A stretch of DNA of 64,000 nt from Okapia johnstoni (Eukaryota; Chordata; Mammalia; Artiodactyla; Giraffidae). The stretch lies in assembly GCA_024291935.2 (NCBI GenBank), contig CM044309.1:30528001-30592000 (forward strand). The letters run 5' to 3'. Made by a program: the position numbers and the translations under genes. The notes under the pieces were generated by a model. It was not told the DNA's origin. It ran no database searches and was given only the letters and a program-made list of their open reading frames with translations. This document shows positions 22,437-34,508 of the stretch, piece by piece (within the stretch, counting starts at the first letter, position 1; each line of letters starts with the position of its first letter).

Positions 22437-22782
22437 ATTCTACTCATCTTTATTTTCTTTATTGGAGTCTAGTTGCTGTACAATGCTGTGTTAGTTTCTA
22501 CTGTGCAACAAAGTAAATCAGCTACACGTATACATACGTACCCTCCCTCCCATCCCATCCATCAGAATCATTACAGAGCACGGGCTGAGCTCCCTGTGCT
22601 ATTCAGCAGCCGCCCACTAGCCATCCATTTTACACATGGTAGTGAATATATGTCAATCCTAAGCTCCCAATTCATCCCACCCTCCCCTTTCCTCTGTGTC
22701 CACCTATCTCTTCTCTATGTCTGCATCTCTATTCCTGACCTGCAAAGAGGTTCATTCTGTACCATTTTTTAAAATGGTACCT
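22437..22782 (-). mobile_element. Ruminant L1 3' UTR, 5'-truncated
   Basis: Minus-strand L1 3' untranslated region, from 'ttattggagtctagttgctg' to 'ttcattctgtaccatttt'. The truncation point lies in a palindrome (22759-22780) with 10-bp arms 'gtaccatttt' and 'aaaatggtac'. Confidence 0.88.
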
Positions 22783-22883
22783 AAGTTATCTAGAAAGTAC
22801 CTTGTGTTTAAGGAAGATGAGAACGATGAATGGATTGATGGATGACAAGCTTGAGGTGATGGTGGATAAAAAAGAAGAAGGGG

Positions 22884-23170
22884 GACCTCCTTGGTGGTCC
22901 AGTGGTTCAGAATCCACCTGTCAGTGCAGGGGACATGGGTTCAGTCCCTGGTCCGGGAAGATTCCACATGATAAGGAGCAACTAAGCCCATTTGTCACAA
23001 CTACTGAAGCCCAAGGGCCTAGAGCCCGTGTTCCACAATAAGAGAAACCACCACAATGAGAACCCCATGCACCGCAACAAGAAGTAGCCTCTGCTTGCCC
23101 CAACTAGAGGAAGCCCTCACACCACAACAAAGACCCAGAGCAGCCAAAAATAAATAAAATTTAAAAAAAA
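22884..23170 (+). mobile_element. CHR-type SINE, near full length
   Basis: Full layout: tRNA-Glu-like head 'cctccttggtggtccagtgg', the 'catgggttcagtccctgg' B-box region, a CA-rich body and an 'aaataaataaaattt' tail. Flanked by duplications around 'aaaaagaagaaggg' (22868-22883 and about 23167-23180). Confidence 0.92.
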
Positions 23171-23219
23171 AGAAGAAGGGTATGGAAGAAATGTAAGATG
23201 TATCATTCATTGACTCTCT

Positions 23220-23520
23220 CTGCCCTCAGACCCACATTTCTCAGCCCTTTTGCAGTTCAGCAGCGTTGTGTAACTAGATACAGCCAGTAGCTATAAGCAG
23301 AAGTGATGTATGTGACTTCTGGCCCAAAGCATTTAACAGCCAGAGTCAGTGAATGACCTTCTCATCCTCTCTCGCCCTGTGGCAATAACTGGAGGACCTA
23401 TGTTGAGACGGAAGAGCCACAGGGTGGGAGGATCCAAGAACACTGAGTCATTCTCTGGGCAGAAACCTGCCCTGGAGTTACAGGACTTGCACCAGACTGT
23501 GAATAAACTACGATTTTATT
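23220..23520. repeat. Unclassified ancient interspersed repeat (possible)
   Basis: The end 'gtgaataaactacgatttta' and the internal wording resemble 3' ends of old mammalian LTR or MER repeats. I cannot assign a family, and unique sequence is possible. Confidence 0.3.
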
Positions 23521-23879
23521 GAGTTAACTTGTTTCTGCAGCATAACCAAGCATACTCTGCCCCTTGTAACACAAATATTTTGAGGCCAGAAAATCAGCTT
23601 TCTGGCATACAAAATTGTTGACTTCATAAGCAGGCTCAAACTAATTAGAAATAATGTCAAAGACAAGAAAAAAAACTTGGAACAGAGAAAATGCTTTGGA
23701 TAAAATTTGGTAATGTCAAGTTTCACAGAACAAGCCATTGATGCTATATAAAAGCACAATTAAAAGCACATCTAATTGAAGTTATGAGATTCATATTTCA
23801 GAGGGTTTGGATACTTTTTAGAGCTCATTTCCTCAGCCCTCAGAAAGCGATCACAAAGGTCATCAAGAATGACCTCCTT
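23521..23879. other. Unique stretch
   Basis: No gene or repeat recognised. An 83-codon minus-strand frame has no known domain. Confidence 0.4.
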
Positions 23880-24020
23880 TCCTTACTGATGAAAAATATG
23901 AGGTTAGCAGCAGTAAGATGATTTTCCCATGGCATTTCAGCAAATCAAGGGCAGAACTAACGTTAAACACCCCATCTATCAAGGTTCAGCCTAGCACTTT
24001 CTAACCCTATTCTTAAGAGC
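23880..24020 (-). repeat. MIR SINE fragment
   Basis: Antisense MIR-like: 'gatgaaaaatatgaggttag' and 'tcaagggcagaactaacg'. Diverged. Confidence 0.45.
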
Positions 24021-25059
24021 CTTTTTGTATTATTACCACTGCCCGGTGATACCTGTATGCTAGGAAAGAGTTAATGTATCTTGCAAAGGGTTATTTTTCT
24101 TTAAGTTCTGAAGAAAGCCAAACTGAATAAAAGCCTTTTGATCCTTCTTGAGGGTGTTCATCCAGAAAATGTTAGAAGATGGAAGTTATCCAGAGAGCAT
24201 CTCGGTAAAAACACTTACAAGAAAAAATATATATATAATTCTAGCTACCCAATTGAAAATTTACATAAGTCTTTAGAGGACTGATGCCAGTTAAGTCAGC
24301 AGTTCTCTCGGGAGGATAATGGGATCATGCCTTAATTCTCTTCATTTTTTATTTTTGAAGTTCTACCACTAGGTAGATCTGAATGAGTCAGCAGAAAGTG
24401 AATCTCATTAAAGAGCTGCTCTGTGAAATGCATGGTGTTTATCACATAGTGATTACTTATCTGTTGCTAGCAGTTCTCAAAGTTCTCTGCTGTGCCCAAC
24501 TTTTTCTCTTTCCTGGTTTTCTCTGCTTCCTAGAGAAAATGGGTCTGAGGCCTCTACCTAAAGTACATTCTTACCTTCCTTCCAAAAACTCGAGATTTTG
24601 TTATTCCGAATAACATGAACAAGTGCCAATCTCACATTCTCCTCACACTTCATCAGATTTTCAGAACCTCCTGATTAACTTAGGTCTCTGGAATAGCAAA
24701 TGACTTGTGAATAGAAATAAAGCAAAATAAAAAATAAAGATCAAACAGAAAATAGCCTGTGGTAACAAATGCTCTCTCCGTGAAGATGTACCATGCGGAG
24801 GAAGCAAGTCACAATAGACAGAATGCAGTAAGCATTCTGAAGGTATTTTGATTTCGTGTTTTGTTTCAGCTTTCTGATTTGATTTATTATGAGCTTTATT
24901 AATGAAGAAATATCAATTAAGTGAGAAGGAAAGAGAAAAAGGAACATGGCTCTTTCAGTAAGTATGAAAATCACTGCAATCTGCCATCTGCCTCATTTCT
25001 GAGATTTTGATCGAGGTCTTTGCAATCTCTGATTCAAACAAGGATATGTCTTTTATTTC
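24021..25059. other. Unique AT-rich stretch
   Basis: About 1 kb without recognised repeats. The small frames on both strands have no known domain. Confidence 0.45.
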
Positions 25060-25880
25060 CTATCAAACTTTTGGATACTTTCAATTAAATAGTTGGAGGT
25101 ATCTCAAAACTTTAATTTGCATTGCTTTGATTACCAGTGATACTAAGCATTTTTTTTAATATTGCTTACTGGCCATTGTATTTAAATATTTGCCTTTTCT
25201 TAATTTACCTCTTGAGAGTTGGACTATAAAGAAAGCTGAGCGCTGAAAATTGATGCTTTTGAACTGTGGTGTTGGAGAAGACTCTTGAGAGTCCCTTGGA
25301 CTTCAAGGAGATCCAACCAGTCCATCCTAAAGGAGATCAGTCCTGAGCATTCATTGGAAGGACTGATGTTGAAGCTGAAACTCCAATACTCTGGCCACCT
25401 GATGCAAAGAGCTGACTCATTGGAATAGACCCTGATGCTGGGAAAGACTGAGTGCAGGAGGAGAAGGGGACGACAGAGGATGAGATGGTTGGATGGCATC
25501 ACTGACTCAACGGACATGAATTTGGGTAAACTCTGGGAGTTGGTGATGGACAGGGAGGCCTGGCATGCTGGGGTTCATGGGGTCGCAAAGAGTCAGATAT
25601 GACTGAGTGACTGAACTGAACTGAATTTACCTTTTCACTCTTTAGTTGATGAATTTTTTTCTCACTGATTTATAGAATTCCTATAAATATCATTAACCTC
25701 TTGTATGTTAAGTATATAGCAAATATTTTTCTCCAGGTAGGTCATTACACATTAAGTTTGTATATGGCTTCTTTGAACATACAAAGGGTTTTATGTGTCA
25801 TATAGCCATATATGCCAGTATTTTCTTTCATGGCTTTGGGGTTTGGCCCATGCTTAGGAAATCCTGCCCTATTCCAACAT
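25060..25880 (-). repeat. Old L1 ORF2-region fragment, interrupted by BovB
   Basis: Antisense old L1: 'aatttgcattgctttgatta' and 'gcttactggccattgtattt' at the left, 'tttggcccatgcttaggaaa' at the right. The BovB insertion at 25211-25623 splits it, so the L1 is older. Confidence 0.65.
25211..25623 (+). mobile_element. BovB LINE 3' end with 9-bp duplication
   Basis: 5'-truncated BovB starting at 'cttgagagttggactataaa' and ending 'gactgaactgaactg'. Exact 'aatttacct' flanks it at 25202-25210 and 25624-25632. It codes only for a broken C-terminal piece with no polymerase motifs. Confidence 0.95.
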
Positions 25881-25974
25881 ATAAAAAATATCCTCCTAAA
25901 TTTTCTTCTGGTGGTTTCTCAGTTCTCTCTGACACCAACCCTCTGCATGTAGCCATAAAACCATAGTACATACT

Positions 25975-26175
25975 TTAAAGCATATTGGTTAAGACCATAA
26001 ACTTCAAAGCCAGTTGCCTTGGTTCATATTCCAGCTTCACTTATTACCAACTATATGACCTTCAACATCTGGCAAAAGCAATAATAATAGTTCACATGAA
26101 GTTGTTCTTAGTATTAACAAATTCATCCCCATGAAGTATTTAGGGTGGTGTTCCATAAATATTAGCTATGTGAGG
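25975..26175 (+). repeat. MIR SINE
   Basis: Sense MIR from 'ttggttaagaccataaactt' through 'accaactatatgacc' to 'ccataaatattagctatg'. Confidence 0.65.
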
Positions 26176-27158
26176 GCACCAAACATCATTTATCTCTATG
26201 AGCTTACCCTGAGCACAATTCCTGGCCTACAGTTCACACTCAGCAAATAAAAAGTCAATTCACTCAAAATACATTTTTCCCATTTTGCTTTTTCATAAAT
26301 TATTTATTACTGAATCTGTCTGGCCACGGTCTCCATAATAATTGCAGCAACTCTTAGCATAAATAGTTATTTCGATTCTTGGTCAATCTTGAGGCTCTTA
26401 AATGCAACAAGTTAAATAGCTTTTCAGTAAGATTTAAACCAATCTGTGGTCTTTCCTCACCAGCACCTGATCATGACCACAGTTCTTTGGAAGGCAACGG
26501 ACATTTGTTAGCCTGAAGGTATAAATAAGAACCTTGCATCTTTTTCCTTCAGGTTTTACTGATGTGTTTTCATCTCAAGCCTCGACCTGGTAATTCAATG
26601 ATGATTTGCGTGGCTATTGGAAAGAACTTCCCATTCTCTGGCACCAATAAATCAGAAACCGAACTATGGGACGTGGGATGTGTTTCTTTGCCCTGAAGTA
26701 TCTTACAGCTTTACAAGAAGGAAGAGAATGAAATTGAAAAGACAAAACCTCTAAGCTTTATCTATGTGATGGAGTTACTTAAATTATTCAGAGAACTGGA
26801 GCCGGGAACCAGGGCAGTATATGCCTCGATTTATCAGACACCCTCCTTTCCACCCATGTCTTAACTGTAGAGCCTCAATGGATTGCTTTAGCTTCAGCTA
26901 CCCTTCATCTCTCAGGAGCCACGAAAGCCAAAAAAGATGGGCTTTTCCCTCTTTCACTGTTATACGTTCTTTCCAGACAGAGTAGCAAACCTCATGGCTT
27001 GGCCATCATGGAAGACACTTCACACAGCTTTGGGACTTTGTTTTTCTTATTAAAAAAATAGAACTAGAGGAATTTTGAAAATTCCATATTTCTCAGAAAA
27101 CCTAGTCACAAGTTTTCTCCCTCCTGATAGTACTATCTGAAGTGTCAGAAGTTCAGGA
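26176..27158. other. Unique stretch
   Basis: A short L2-like end near 26200-26260; otherwise no recognised repeat. No gene supported. Confidence 0.45.
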
Positions 27159-27374
27159 GACTTCCCTGATGGTCTCATGGCTGAGACTCTGTGCTGCCAA
27201 TTTAGGGGGCCCGGGTTTGATCCCTGGTCAGGGAACTATATCCCACATGCCATAACTTGGGGCTTGAATGCTGTCACTGGAGATCCCACATGCCACAATG
27301 AAGATCAAAGACCCTGCATTCATCAACTAAAATCTGGCACAGCAAAATAAATAAATATTAAAAAAAAAAAAACA
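27159..27374 (+). mobile_element. CHR-type SINE
   Basis: Head 'gacttccctgatggtctcat', B-box region 'gggtttgatccctggtcagg', CA-rich body and poly-A tail (27359-27372). 'gttcag' occurs on both flanks and may be the target duplication. Confidence 0.88.
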
Positions 27375-28099
27375 CATGTTCAGCATTACCTTGTTCCTTC
27401 TCAGTTCCTCCCAATGGTAACAATGTGATTTCTTCCTGGTGGATGGATGCCTCAGCCCCACTAGGGAAAGGCCCATGAACCTGAAGAGGCAAAGGAGAAA
27501 AGCACGTTAATATTTTCCCAGAATCTTATCCTAATTGAAAATGTATAGTGGCCTGGAAGCCACCATCAGGCATGCTGTTTGAAGTGGACCATAGGTAAGT
27601 CTGCTTGGCTAGAAGGTAAAAGGAACAAGCAGGGGAGGGGAGTGTGGTAGGAAAACCATTTGGGTGAGGACCTTGAAGCCTACAAGACAACACTGGAGTT
27701 GCCTTTGATGGAGAACCAGAAGATTTTGTTCCCTTCCATGAAGAGAGGTATTATGATCGAAATGACACTTTGGGACAGGAATCTTGTTGAGGATGAGAAG
27801 GGAACAGAGGAAAGGGAAGTAGAGTACCTCAGAGTCTACTTAAATCATTCTGGGGGGAGAAAAAAGGGCTCTGACCTCAACAAGGTTTGCAGACCATATG
27901 CAAGAAGAGATGTCAGGTGTAATAGTCACCTAGGCACCACTGGAGAAACAATAACTAGTAAAATCTAACATTTAGCTCAAAGTCCATGTCTCTGTGACAG
28001 ACTTGTTCAACTTAAGAGAACTGAAGCCAGGCGAGTGGTATGATTCTCAGTTCATCTGATATATTCTCCATCTTTATCTCATGCATGTGTTTTTCAGTG
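27375..28099. other. Unassigned stretch
   Basis: No repeat family named with confidence. A 102-codon plus-strand frame (27660-27968) has no known domain or splice context and is taken as chance. Confidence 0.4.
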
Positions 28100-28495
28100 A
28101 TCAGTAAAGGGCAGTGATCCTATGATGTAGGTGCTCTGACCATTTCTGTTCTACAAATACACAGATGAAGCTCAGGGAGTATGACCACGGTCACAGAATT
28201 AGAAAGTGGTAAAGCCAGGATTTGACCCCAATCCCACTGACTCTGGGGCTTCCCAGGTGGTGCTAGTGATAAAGAATCCGCCTGCCAATGTAAGAGACAC
28301 AGATTCGATCCCTGGGTCAGGAAGATTCCCTGCAGTAGGAGATGGCAACCCACTGCAGTATTCTTGCCTGGAAAATTCCACTGACAGAGGTGCCTGGTGG
28401 GCTCCAATCCATGGGGTCGCAAAGAGTCAGACACGACTGAGCATGCCCATACTCCAATGACTCTGGAGCCTGTTCACCACTGCCCCTTAGGTCTC
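28100..28495 (-). repeat. MIR SINE split by a Bov-tA SINE
   Basis: Antisense MIR: 'tgatgtaggtgctctgacca', 'acacagatgaagctcaggga', 'aagccaggatttgacc'. It continues after the younger SINE as 'gactctggagcctgttcacc'. Confidence 0.65.
28247..28454 (+). mobile_element. Bov-tA SINE
   Basis: Head 'ggcttcccaggtggtgctag' to tail 'gacacgactgagcatgcc'. Flanking 'cactgactctgg' (28235-28246) and 'caatgactctgg' (28455-28466) form a 12-bp duplication with one mismatch. Confidence 0.93.
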
Positions 28496-28639
28496 TGTAG
28501 AGACCCTGTGTGACTAAAGAGGAAATGAGGGACTTGGGTGAATTGACCGCAACAGCCAACAAGAAAAAGGATTTAAGATCATTTCAAAATTACTAACTGA
28601 ACATGATTACCAATGGTGGTAAAACAATGTGAAGGGAAT

Positions 28640-29100
28640 TGGTACTTTCACAGGAGAAATACTTAAACTCTTCAGTCCTTCAACAATGATTGAAGACAAA
28701 GGTATCCACCTGGTACTGTGCAGGTTTCTGGAGAGGTGAAGGAGAAGAGCCCTTACCTTCAAGGAGATCAAACTAGCAGGGGAGTTAGATTCTTTATTTC
28801 TTACCATTAAGAATCTGCTTACACTTTATACAATACGTAAACTCCACAGCTCATGGTAAACATCCAGGGTATTATAGGAGCTCAGAGAAAGGTATCTACT
28901 GGAAACAGGGATCAAGAAGGCTACTGAGAGGGGTGCACACATGGGATGCACTGGGTAATAAATGGCATCAGTTGGCAAGGAAGTTACATGGTGGTGAGCA
29001 GAGAGACGCAGCACCAGTGGGGACAGTGTGGACAAAGGCACATGGACAAGAGGGAATGAACAGAGTCATCACCAGCTCGGTTCTTGGGCTTCACTTTCAG
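28640..29100 (-). repeat. L2 LINE fragment
   Basis: Diverged antisense L2-like sequence: 'cttcaaggagatcaaactag' and later 'gtgtggacaaaggcacatgg'. Boundaries uncertain. Confidence 0.35.
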
Positions 29101-29464
29101 GGCACTGAGTGCCATCACAGCTTTGAGTAAGTCAGGCTCATGATGAGTTATGTGCTTTGGCCAGATCTCTTTCAGTGGCATAGTCTAAGACGCAGGAGGA
29201 CACACTGAGAAGCTTGTATAACTCCACATAAGAGACATCAGTAGCTCAAAATCAAAAAAGTGGCCGATGAATTTGGAGAAAGAAGGCCAGATACTAGAAA
29301 TGGTCTGATGTGATGTTTGGTAATTGACTGGATGACGAGGGAGATGGTGGGGGTGATGTTAAGGAAAACAAGCTGAGTTGTCTACATGAATAGTGGTGCT
29401 TTAAGTTAGAAAATATGGGCAAAGAAACATTCAGAGAGGTCAATGAGTTCAGCGTGAGACACTG
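29101..29464. other. Unassigned purine-rich stretch
   Basis: Possibly an old repeat, not identified. No gene. Confidence 0.35.
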
Positions 29465-29925
29465 GAATAGTTTCCTAGGGATGTCACAATGAATTACTAA
29501 AAATCATGGAGCTTAAAGCGAGAGAAATTTCTATTCTCATAGTTGGGCAAATGCAAAATCAAGGTGGTATCAGGGTTAATTGTTTGGGGAGACTCTTGGG
29601 GAGAATTTGTTTTATGTCTCTTTCCTAGCTTCTGGTGGCTGCCAATAATTCTTGGTGTTTCTAGGCTTGGAGGTACGTAACTCCAGTCTGTGCCTATGTC
29701 TTCACATGGCTTTCTCTTCCATATTTGTGTGTGTCTTCTTTGTTTCTGTTTATTGCAAGGACATCTGCTATTGAATTTAGCACTCACTCTAATCCAGGAT
29801 GATCTGATCTTAAGAGTCTTACCATAATTACCTCTGGAAAGACCCTATTTCCAAGTAAGGTCACATTTGGAGTTTCTGTGGGCATTTCTTTGGGGGCACT
29901 ATTCTTTAACCCATACAGATACTTT
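29465..29925. repeat. Ancient LTR-like or MER-like repeat
   Basis: The block order matches a common mammalian repeat: 'tagggatgtcacaatgaatt', 'tcttcacatggctttctctt', 'aaagaccctatttccaagta'. I think it is an ERVL-class LTR relative but cannot fix family or strand. No retroviral coding sequence is present. Confidence 0.45.
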
Positions 29926-30167
29926 GGGAATACCCAAGGGGTGAGTCAGAAGCTGGGATGTGAGTAAGCTGAGAATAATCAGGATTTGAGTGTAATTGAA
30001 ACCAAGATAATGAATGAGAAACATAGAAGGAAGAGTGTCAGGAAGCCAAGAGCAAAACCGGAGGTAACTTACTTGGTTAACAGCAGTGGAAAAGGTGCCT
30101 ACCGGGGCAATAAGATGATATAGATGTTTCAAAGAAAATCAAAGCATTGTTTCATGGTATCTAAATG
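29926..30167. other. Unassigned stretch
   Basis: No repeat or gene recognised. Confidence 0.35.
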
Positions 30168-30169
30168 TC

Positions 30170-31209
30170 TTGAGAGTCCCTTGGACAGCAAGGAGATCAA
30201 ACCAGTCAATCCTAAAGGAAATCAACCCTGAATATTCATTTGAAGGACTGATGCTGAAGCTCCATTATTTTGGCCATCTGACCTGTCTCTTGAGAAACCT
30301 GTATGGAGGTCAGGAAGCAACAGTTAGAACTGGACATGGAACAACAGACTGGTTCCAAATAGGAAAAGGAGTACGTCAAGGCTGTATATTGTCACCCTGC
30401 TTATTTAACTTCTATGCAGAGTACATCATGAGAAACGCTGGGCTGGAAGAAACACAAGCTGGAATCAAGATTGCTGGGAGAAATATCAATAACCTCAGAT
30501 ATGCGGATGACACCACCCTTATGGCAGAAAGTGAAGAAGAACTAAAGAGCCTCTTGATGAAGGTGAAAGAGGAGAGTGAAAAAGTTGGCTTAAAGCTCAA
30601 CATTCAGAAAACTAAGATCATGGCATCTGGTCCCATCACTTCATGGCAAATAGATGGGGAAACAGTGGAAACAGTGTCAGACTTTATTTTTCTGGGCTCC
30701 AGAATCACTGCTGATGGTGACTGCAGCCATGAAATTAAAAGACGCTTACTCCTTGTCAGGAAGGTTATGGCCAACCTAGATAGCATATTTAAAAGCAGAG
30801 ACATTACTTTGCCAACAAAAGTCCGTGTAGTCAAGGCTATGGTTTTTCCAGTGGTCATGTATGGATGTGAGAGTTGGACGGTGAAGAAAGCTGAGCACCA
30901 CAGAATTGATGCTTTTGAACTGTGGTGTCAGAGAAGACTCTTGAGGTCCCTTGGACTGCAAGGAGATCCAATCAATCCATCCTAAAAGAGATCAATCCTG
31001 GGTGTTCATTGGAAGGTCTGATATTGAAGCTGAAACTCCAATACTTTGGCCACCTCACGCGAAGGGTTGACTCATTGGAAAAGACCCTAATGCTGGGTAG
31101 GATTGGGGGAAGGAGGAGAAGGGGACGACAGAGAATGAGATGGTTGGATGGCATCACCGACTCGATGGACATGAGTTTGGGTAGACTCCGGGAGTTGGTG
31201 ATGGACTGA
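30170..31209 (+). pseudogene. Hybrid BovB reverse transcriptase frame
   Basis: One frame stays open for 271 codons across the nested junction. Residues 1 to about 37 come from the C-terminal region of the older copy and the rest from the reverse transcriptase of the younger one. GVRQG (67-71) and the active-site YADD (111-114) are intact. A one-base loss near 30945 ends the frame, and the C-terminal part continues in another frame to 31209. Lacking the endonuclease and fingers region, it is not expected to work; the fusion looks accidental. Confidence 0.82.
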
Positions 31210-31276
31210 GAGGCCTGGTGTGCTGCAATTCATGGGGTCGCAAAGAGTCGGACACGACTGAGCGACTGAACTGACC
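30281..31276 (+). mobile_element. Younger BovB inserted inside an older BovB
   Basis: 5'-truncated BovB from 'cctgtctcttgagaaacctg' to 'gagcgactgaactgac'. The junctions share 'ctga', a short duplication or microhomology. This is about a third of a full BovB; the endonuclease and the N-terminal part of the reverse transcriptase are missing. Confidence 0.82.
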
Positions 31277-31514
31277 TGATGCAAAGAGCCAACTTACTGG
31301 AAAAGACCCTGATGCTTGGAAAGATTGAGGGCAGGAGAAGAAGGGGGCAACAGAGGATGAAATGGTTGGACAGCATCACTGACTCAATGGACATGAGTTT
31401 GAGCAAACTCCGAGAGACAGTGAAGGACAGGAAAACCTGGTGTGCTGCAGTCCGTGGGGTCACAAAAAATTGGACTCGACCGAGAGACTGAACAACAACA
31501 TATATTTATAAATG

Positions 31515-31700
31515 ACAGATGACTTACTGTGTTCCAGGCACTATAGCAGTTCTTTATACTTAGTTCCCCAAACAGGTGTTCACAATAGGTAATCTTATCT
31601 CCACTTTATAGACTGACTAAGGCTTGGGAATGTCAAATAACTTGAACAAGATCCAAGAGCTAATTAGCAATGAACTGAGAACTGAACATCTGTCTGATTC
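31515..31700 (-). repeat. MIR SINE
   Basis: Antisense MIR: 'ttactgtgttccaggcacta', 'ccactttatagactgactaa', 'aagatccaagagctaattag'. Confidence 0.65.
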
Positions 31701-33439
31701 CCATGTTTCAGCTGCTTTGCCTCACTATGCTTTTGTAACATTTCAAAATGGTTAACTTTGTAGAAGAAATGATTTAAGATACCATAGTAGTGACTGAGTT
31801 GTTTATTCATCTTTCCCCTTTCTAACAGAATCCTGGTTTTTTGGAGGAAGCAATGTGCCAAGTTTCAGAAAAATTGTCTCTTGTCTTTCCTTGGAGATAC
31901 TACTGCCCTTATGACAGGATGGTGAGCAATGAGATAAGAAGAAATTGTTGGGTCTAGGGACTATCCTTCAAAAGATGACTACCTAAGCTGTAAGATGTCC
32001 TTTTGATATTCCACCCCTTTATTCTTTCCTACTCTCAGGCATGTGGACATGATGGCTGTGACCACTCTTTGATCAAGAGGCATCTCTTTGGAAAGGAGTC
32101 AAGTGCACAGCAAGGAAGAAGAGAAAGATCAAAGGGATCTTGGCCATTGGTGCCACTACAGAGTTTCTGTACCAGACCTAGAATGTCTCTTTCAAATCTT
32201 GGTAATGTGAGGGGAAAGAAAGCCCTAAGTTGTTTAAGCCATTGCTTTTTTGGATTCCATTTGAACAGCCAAAGAAGTGCCCAGTGTAGTGCTTGCTCCC
32301 TTCTCACAGGGTCTGAAATGAAGGAAGAGGATCAGAAGATGGGAGTGGATATAGATAAGTTATGGGAAGGGAGGTAGGGCTGTTAAAGCAGATTAAACTT
32401 GATGACTTCAACTTTTAGGATGAAGAAAGCGGGAACGTCTACTGAGACTGAGTGTAGTAGGGCTTGGAGAAAAGAGGTTTTTAATCACTTTAATGGTGTG
32501 CTAAAATAAAATACTGTGCTAACTCCTAATCTAATGTACCTTGCCTACTTTGTGCTATAACCTGTCTTTGAAAAAAATTGGATAGCATTTCTCCCTTTCT
32601 GAACATAAATTACATTTGGTTTTTGTGGTTGTGCAGACTAACTCCATTTTGCAAGTTCATCGTGAACCTTTTCAATTTTTCAGTGGTAATAATAATAACC
32701 TGCAAGCTGGTTCAACCTAAAGAACATCCTTCCTTTTTTGTACTTCAAAAGAGCTACTAGAACCTTACTTGACCTCAGAAAAATCTTCAAAGTGAATCTG
32801 GAGGCAGTCAGACAACAAGTGAAACTTTTGGGGTAAACATTAGCACTTTCCTGAAAGAGCCTTTTCAACATAAGCTTACAAAAAAGTGGTTGAGATAAGA
32901 TGATCTCAGGGGAAAACTCTAAGGTCTGCTTTTTTTTCTCTTGGCCTTTCTGGGGTGTTTAATTAATTTTCTTAAGTCAGTTTTTCAGTCTACCTGGAAT
33001 AATCAGTACTCTCGCTGTTTTATCACTAGTTTTTGGCTACAGTCCTTAAGGTCACTGTATCGTGATTTATGCTCAAGCCTGGGTAGCCATGAGGTGAATT
33101 TGTATTTCTATTAGGATTAGATGTAATTATAGGATCCCATGATGTTTTTGTTTTCCTAGCAAGGATCATATTCTTCTTTGGAACACACTCCTTAAAGAGG
33201 AAATGTTTTTAGTCTCCCAAGTACTTTGCTAGTGATAATTCAACTTGAGATCTTACCAAATTTTAACTAATTATGCATTGAAATAATATTCCAGAGAGAG
33301 AGAATATCATTGCAAAATCTGCAACATCACTATCAAACAAGATAACACACATATACACATATGTTGAGACTAAAAATGATAGATGGTTAAGATTATTGGG
33401 TCTATCTTAATTTTTCAATATCACTTATTTACATGTTTG
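31701..33439. other. Unique stretch of 1.7 kb
   Basis: No repeat recognised. The plus frame of 124 codons (32003-32377) and its antisense shadow have no known domain, and no splice context supports them. Confidence 0.45.
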
Positions 33440-33570
33440 TTCTTCCTTGCCCTCTGTGAGCTACCAGAGAGCAAGGACGGTGTGTCTCTTCATCTTTGTC
33501 TCCTCAGTAGCAAGTAAGCACAGTTCGAATAACAAAGCAAGTCTTTCATAAATGGGTGTTGGGTGAATTG
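33440..33570 (+). repeat. L2 LINE 3' end
   Basis: L2-like 'accagagagcaaggacggtg' followed by 'aaatgggtgttgggtgaatt'. Confidence 0.55.
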
Positions 33571-33672
33571 TTAGATAATTGATTAGACAATAGACATCTA
33601 ACACAATTCCTTTGACAAACATTCCTTTGACATACAATTCCTTGCATACATCCCATGCACGTTAGGTCTCTG

Positions 33673-34032
33673 GGTATGGCATTCAGTTCAGTTCAGTCGC
33701 TCAGTTGTGTCAGACTCTTTGCAACCACACGGATTGCAGCACGCCAGGCCTCCCCATCCACCACCAACTCCTGGAGCTTGCTCAAATTCATGTCCATCCA
33801 GTTGGTGATGCCATCCAACCATCTCATCCTCTGTCGTCCCCTTCTCCTCCCACCTTCAATCTTTCCCAGCATCAGGGTCTTTTCCAATGAGTAACTCTTT
33901 GCATCAAGTGGCCAAAGTATTGGAACTTCAGCTTCAGCATCAGTTCTTCCAATGAGTATTCAGGACTGATTTCCTTTAGGATTGACTGGCTTGATCTCCT
34001 TGCAGTCCAAGGGACTCTCAAGAGTCTTCATT
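33673..34032 (-). mobile_element. BovB LINE 3' end
   Basis: Minus-oriented BovB; the tail complement 'gttcagttcagtcgctcag' is at the left. It extends upstream to 'gactctcaagagtcttca'. It is the only clear BovB on the minus strand here. The C-terminal codons are broken and no polymerase motifs are included. Confidence 0.93.
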
Positions 34033-34148
34033 AGTCACTGAGAATGTAATCAAAGATTAAGAAGCCATAGGCTACCCAGAACTCACACACACATGTTAAT
34101 ACATATATGTAACACTACATGATTAGTGTGTCAATACAAGTAAATACC

Positions 34149-34419
34149 CAGAGAAGGCAATGGCAACCCACTCCAGTACTCTTGCCTGGAGAATCCCATG
34201 GATGGAGGAGCCTGGTAGGCTGCAGTCCATGGGGTCGCTAAGAGTCAGAAACAACTCAGCAACTTCACTTTCACTTTTCACTTTCATGCACTGGAGAAGA
34301 AAATGGCAACCCACTCCAGTATTCTTGCCTGGATAATCCCAGGGACAGGGGAGCCTGGTGGGCTGCCGTCTCTGGGGTCGCACAGAGTTGGACACGACTG
34401 AAGTGACTTAGCAGCAGCA
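34149..34419 (+). mobile_element. Bov-A2 SINE dimer
   Basis: Two BovA units joined by 'cactttcacttttcactttc', ending in 'gacttagcagcagca'. Flanks 'acaagtaaatacc' (34136-34148) and 'acaagtaagtacc' (34420-34432) are a 13-bp duplication with one mismatch. Confidence 0.95.
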
Positions 34420-34508
34420 ACAAGTAAGTACCAAATGCAAAGGACAGTGTTGGAAACAAATGGAAGTCAAACAGCTAAATTTGGAAGGTGATGAGTTAAG
34501 GAAGTGTA

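Larger units (their letters stand above)
30168..31500 (+). mobile_element. Older BovB 3' end split by a younger BovB
   Basis: Left piece 30168-30280 runs to 'ttttggccatctga'; right piece 31277-31500 resumes at 'tgatgcaaagagcc' and ends 'gactgaacaacaaca'. These are adjacent in BovB, so they are two halves of one copy interrupted by the insertion at 30281-31276. Confidence 0.8.

Noticed and set aside
30170..30985. 271-codon frame with reverse transcriptase motifs as a possible gene
   Set aside because: It is the joined coding remains of two nested BovB copies, lacks the endonuclease and N-terminal region, and ends in a frameshift.
32003..32377. 124-codon plus-strand frame
   Set aside because: No known domain; a frame of this length is expected by chance in 64 kb read in six frames.
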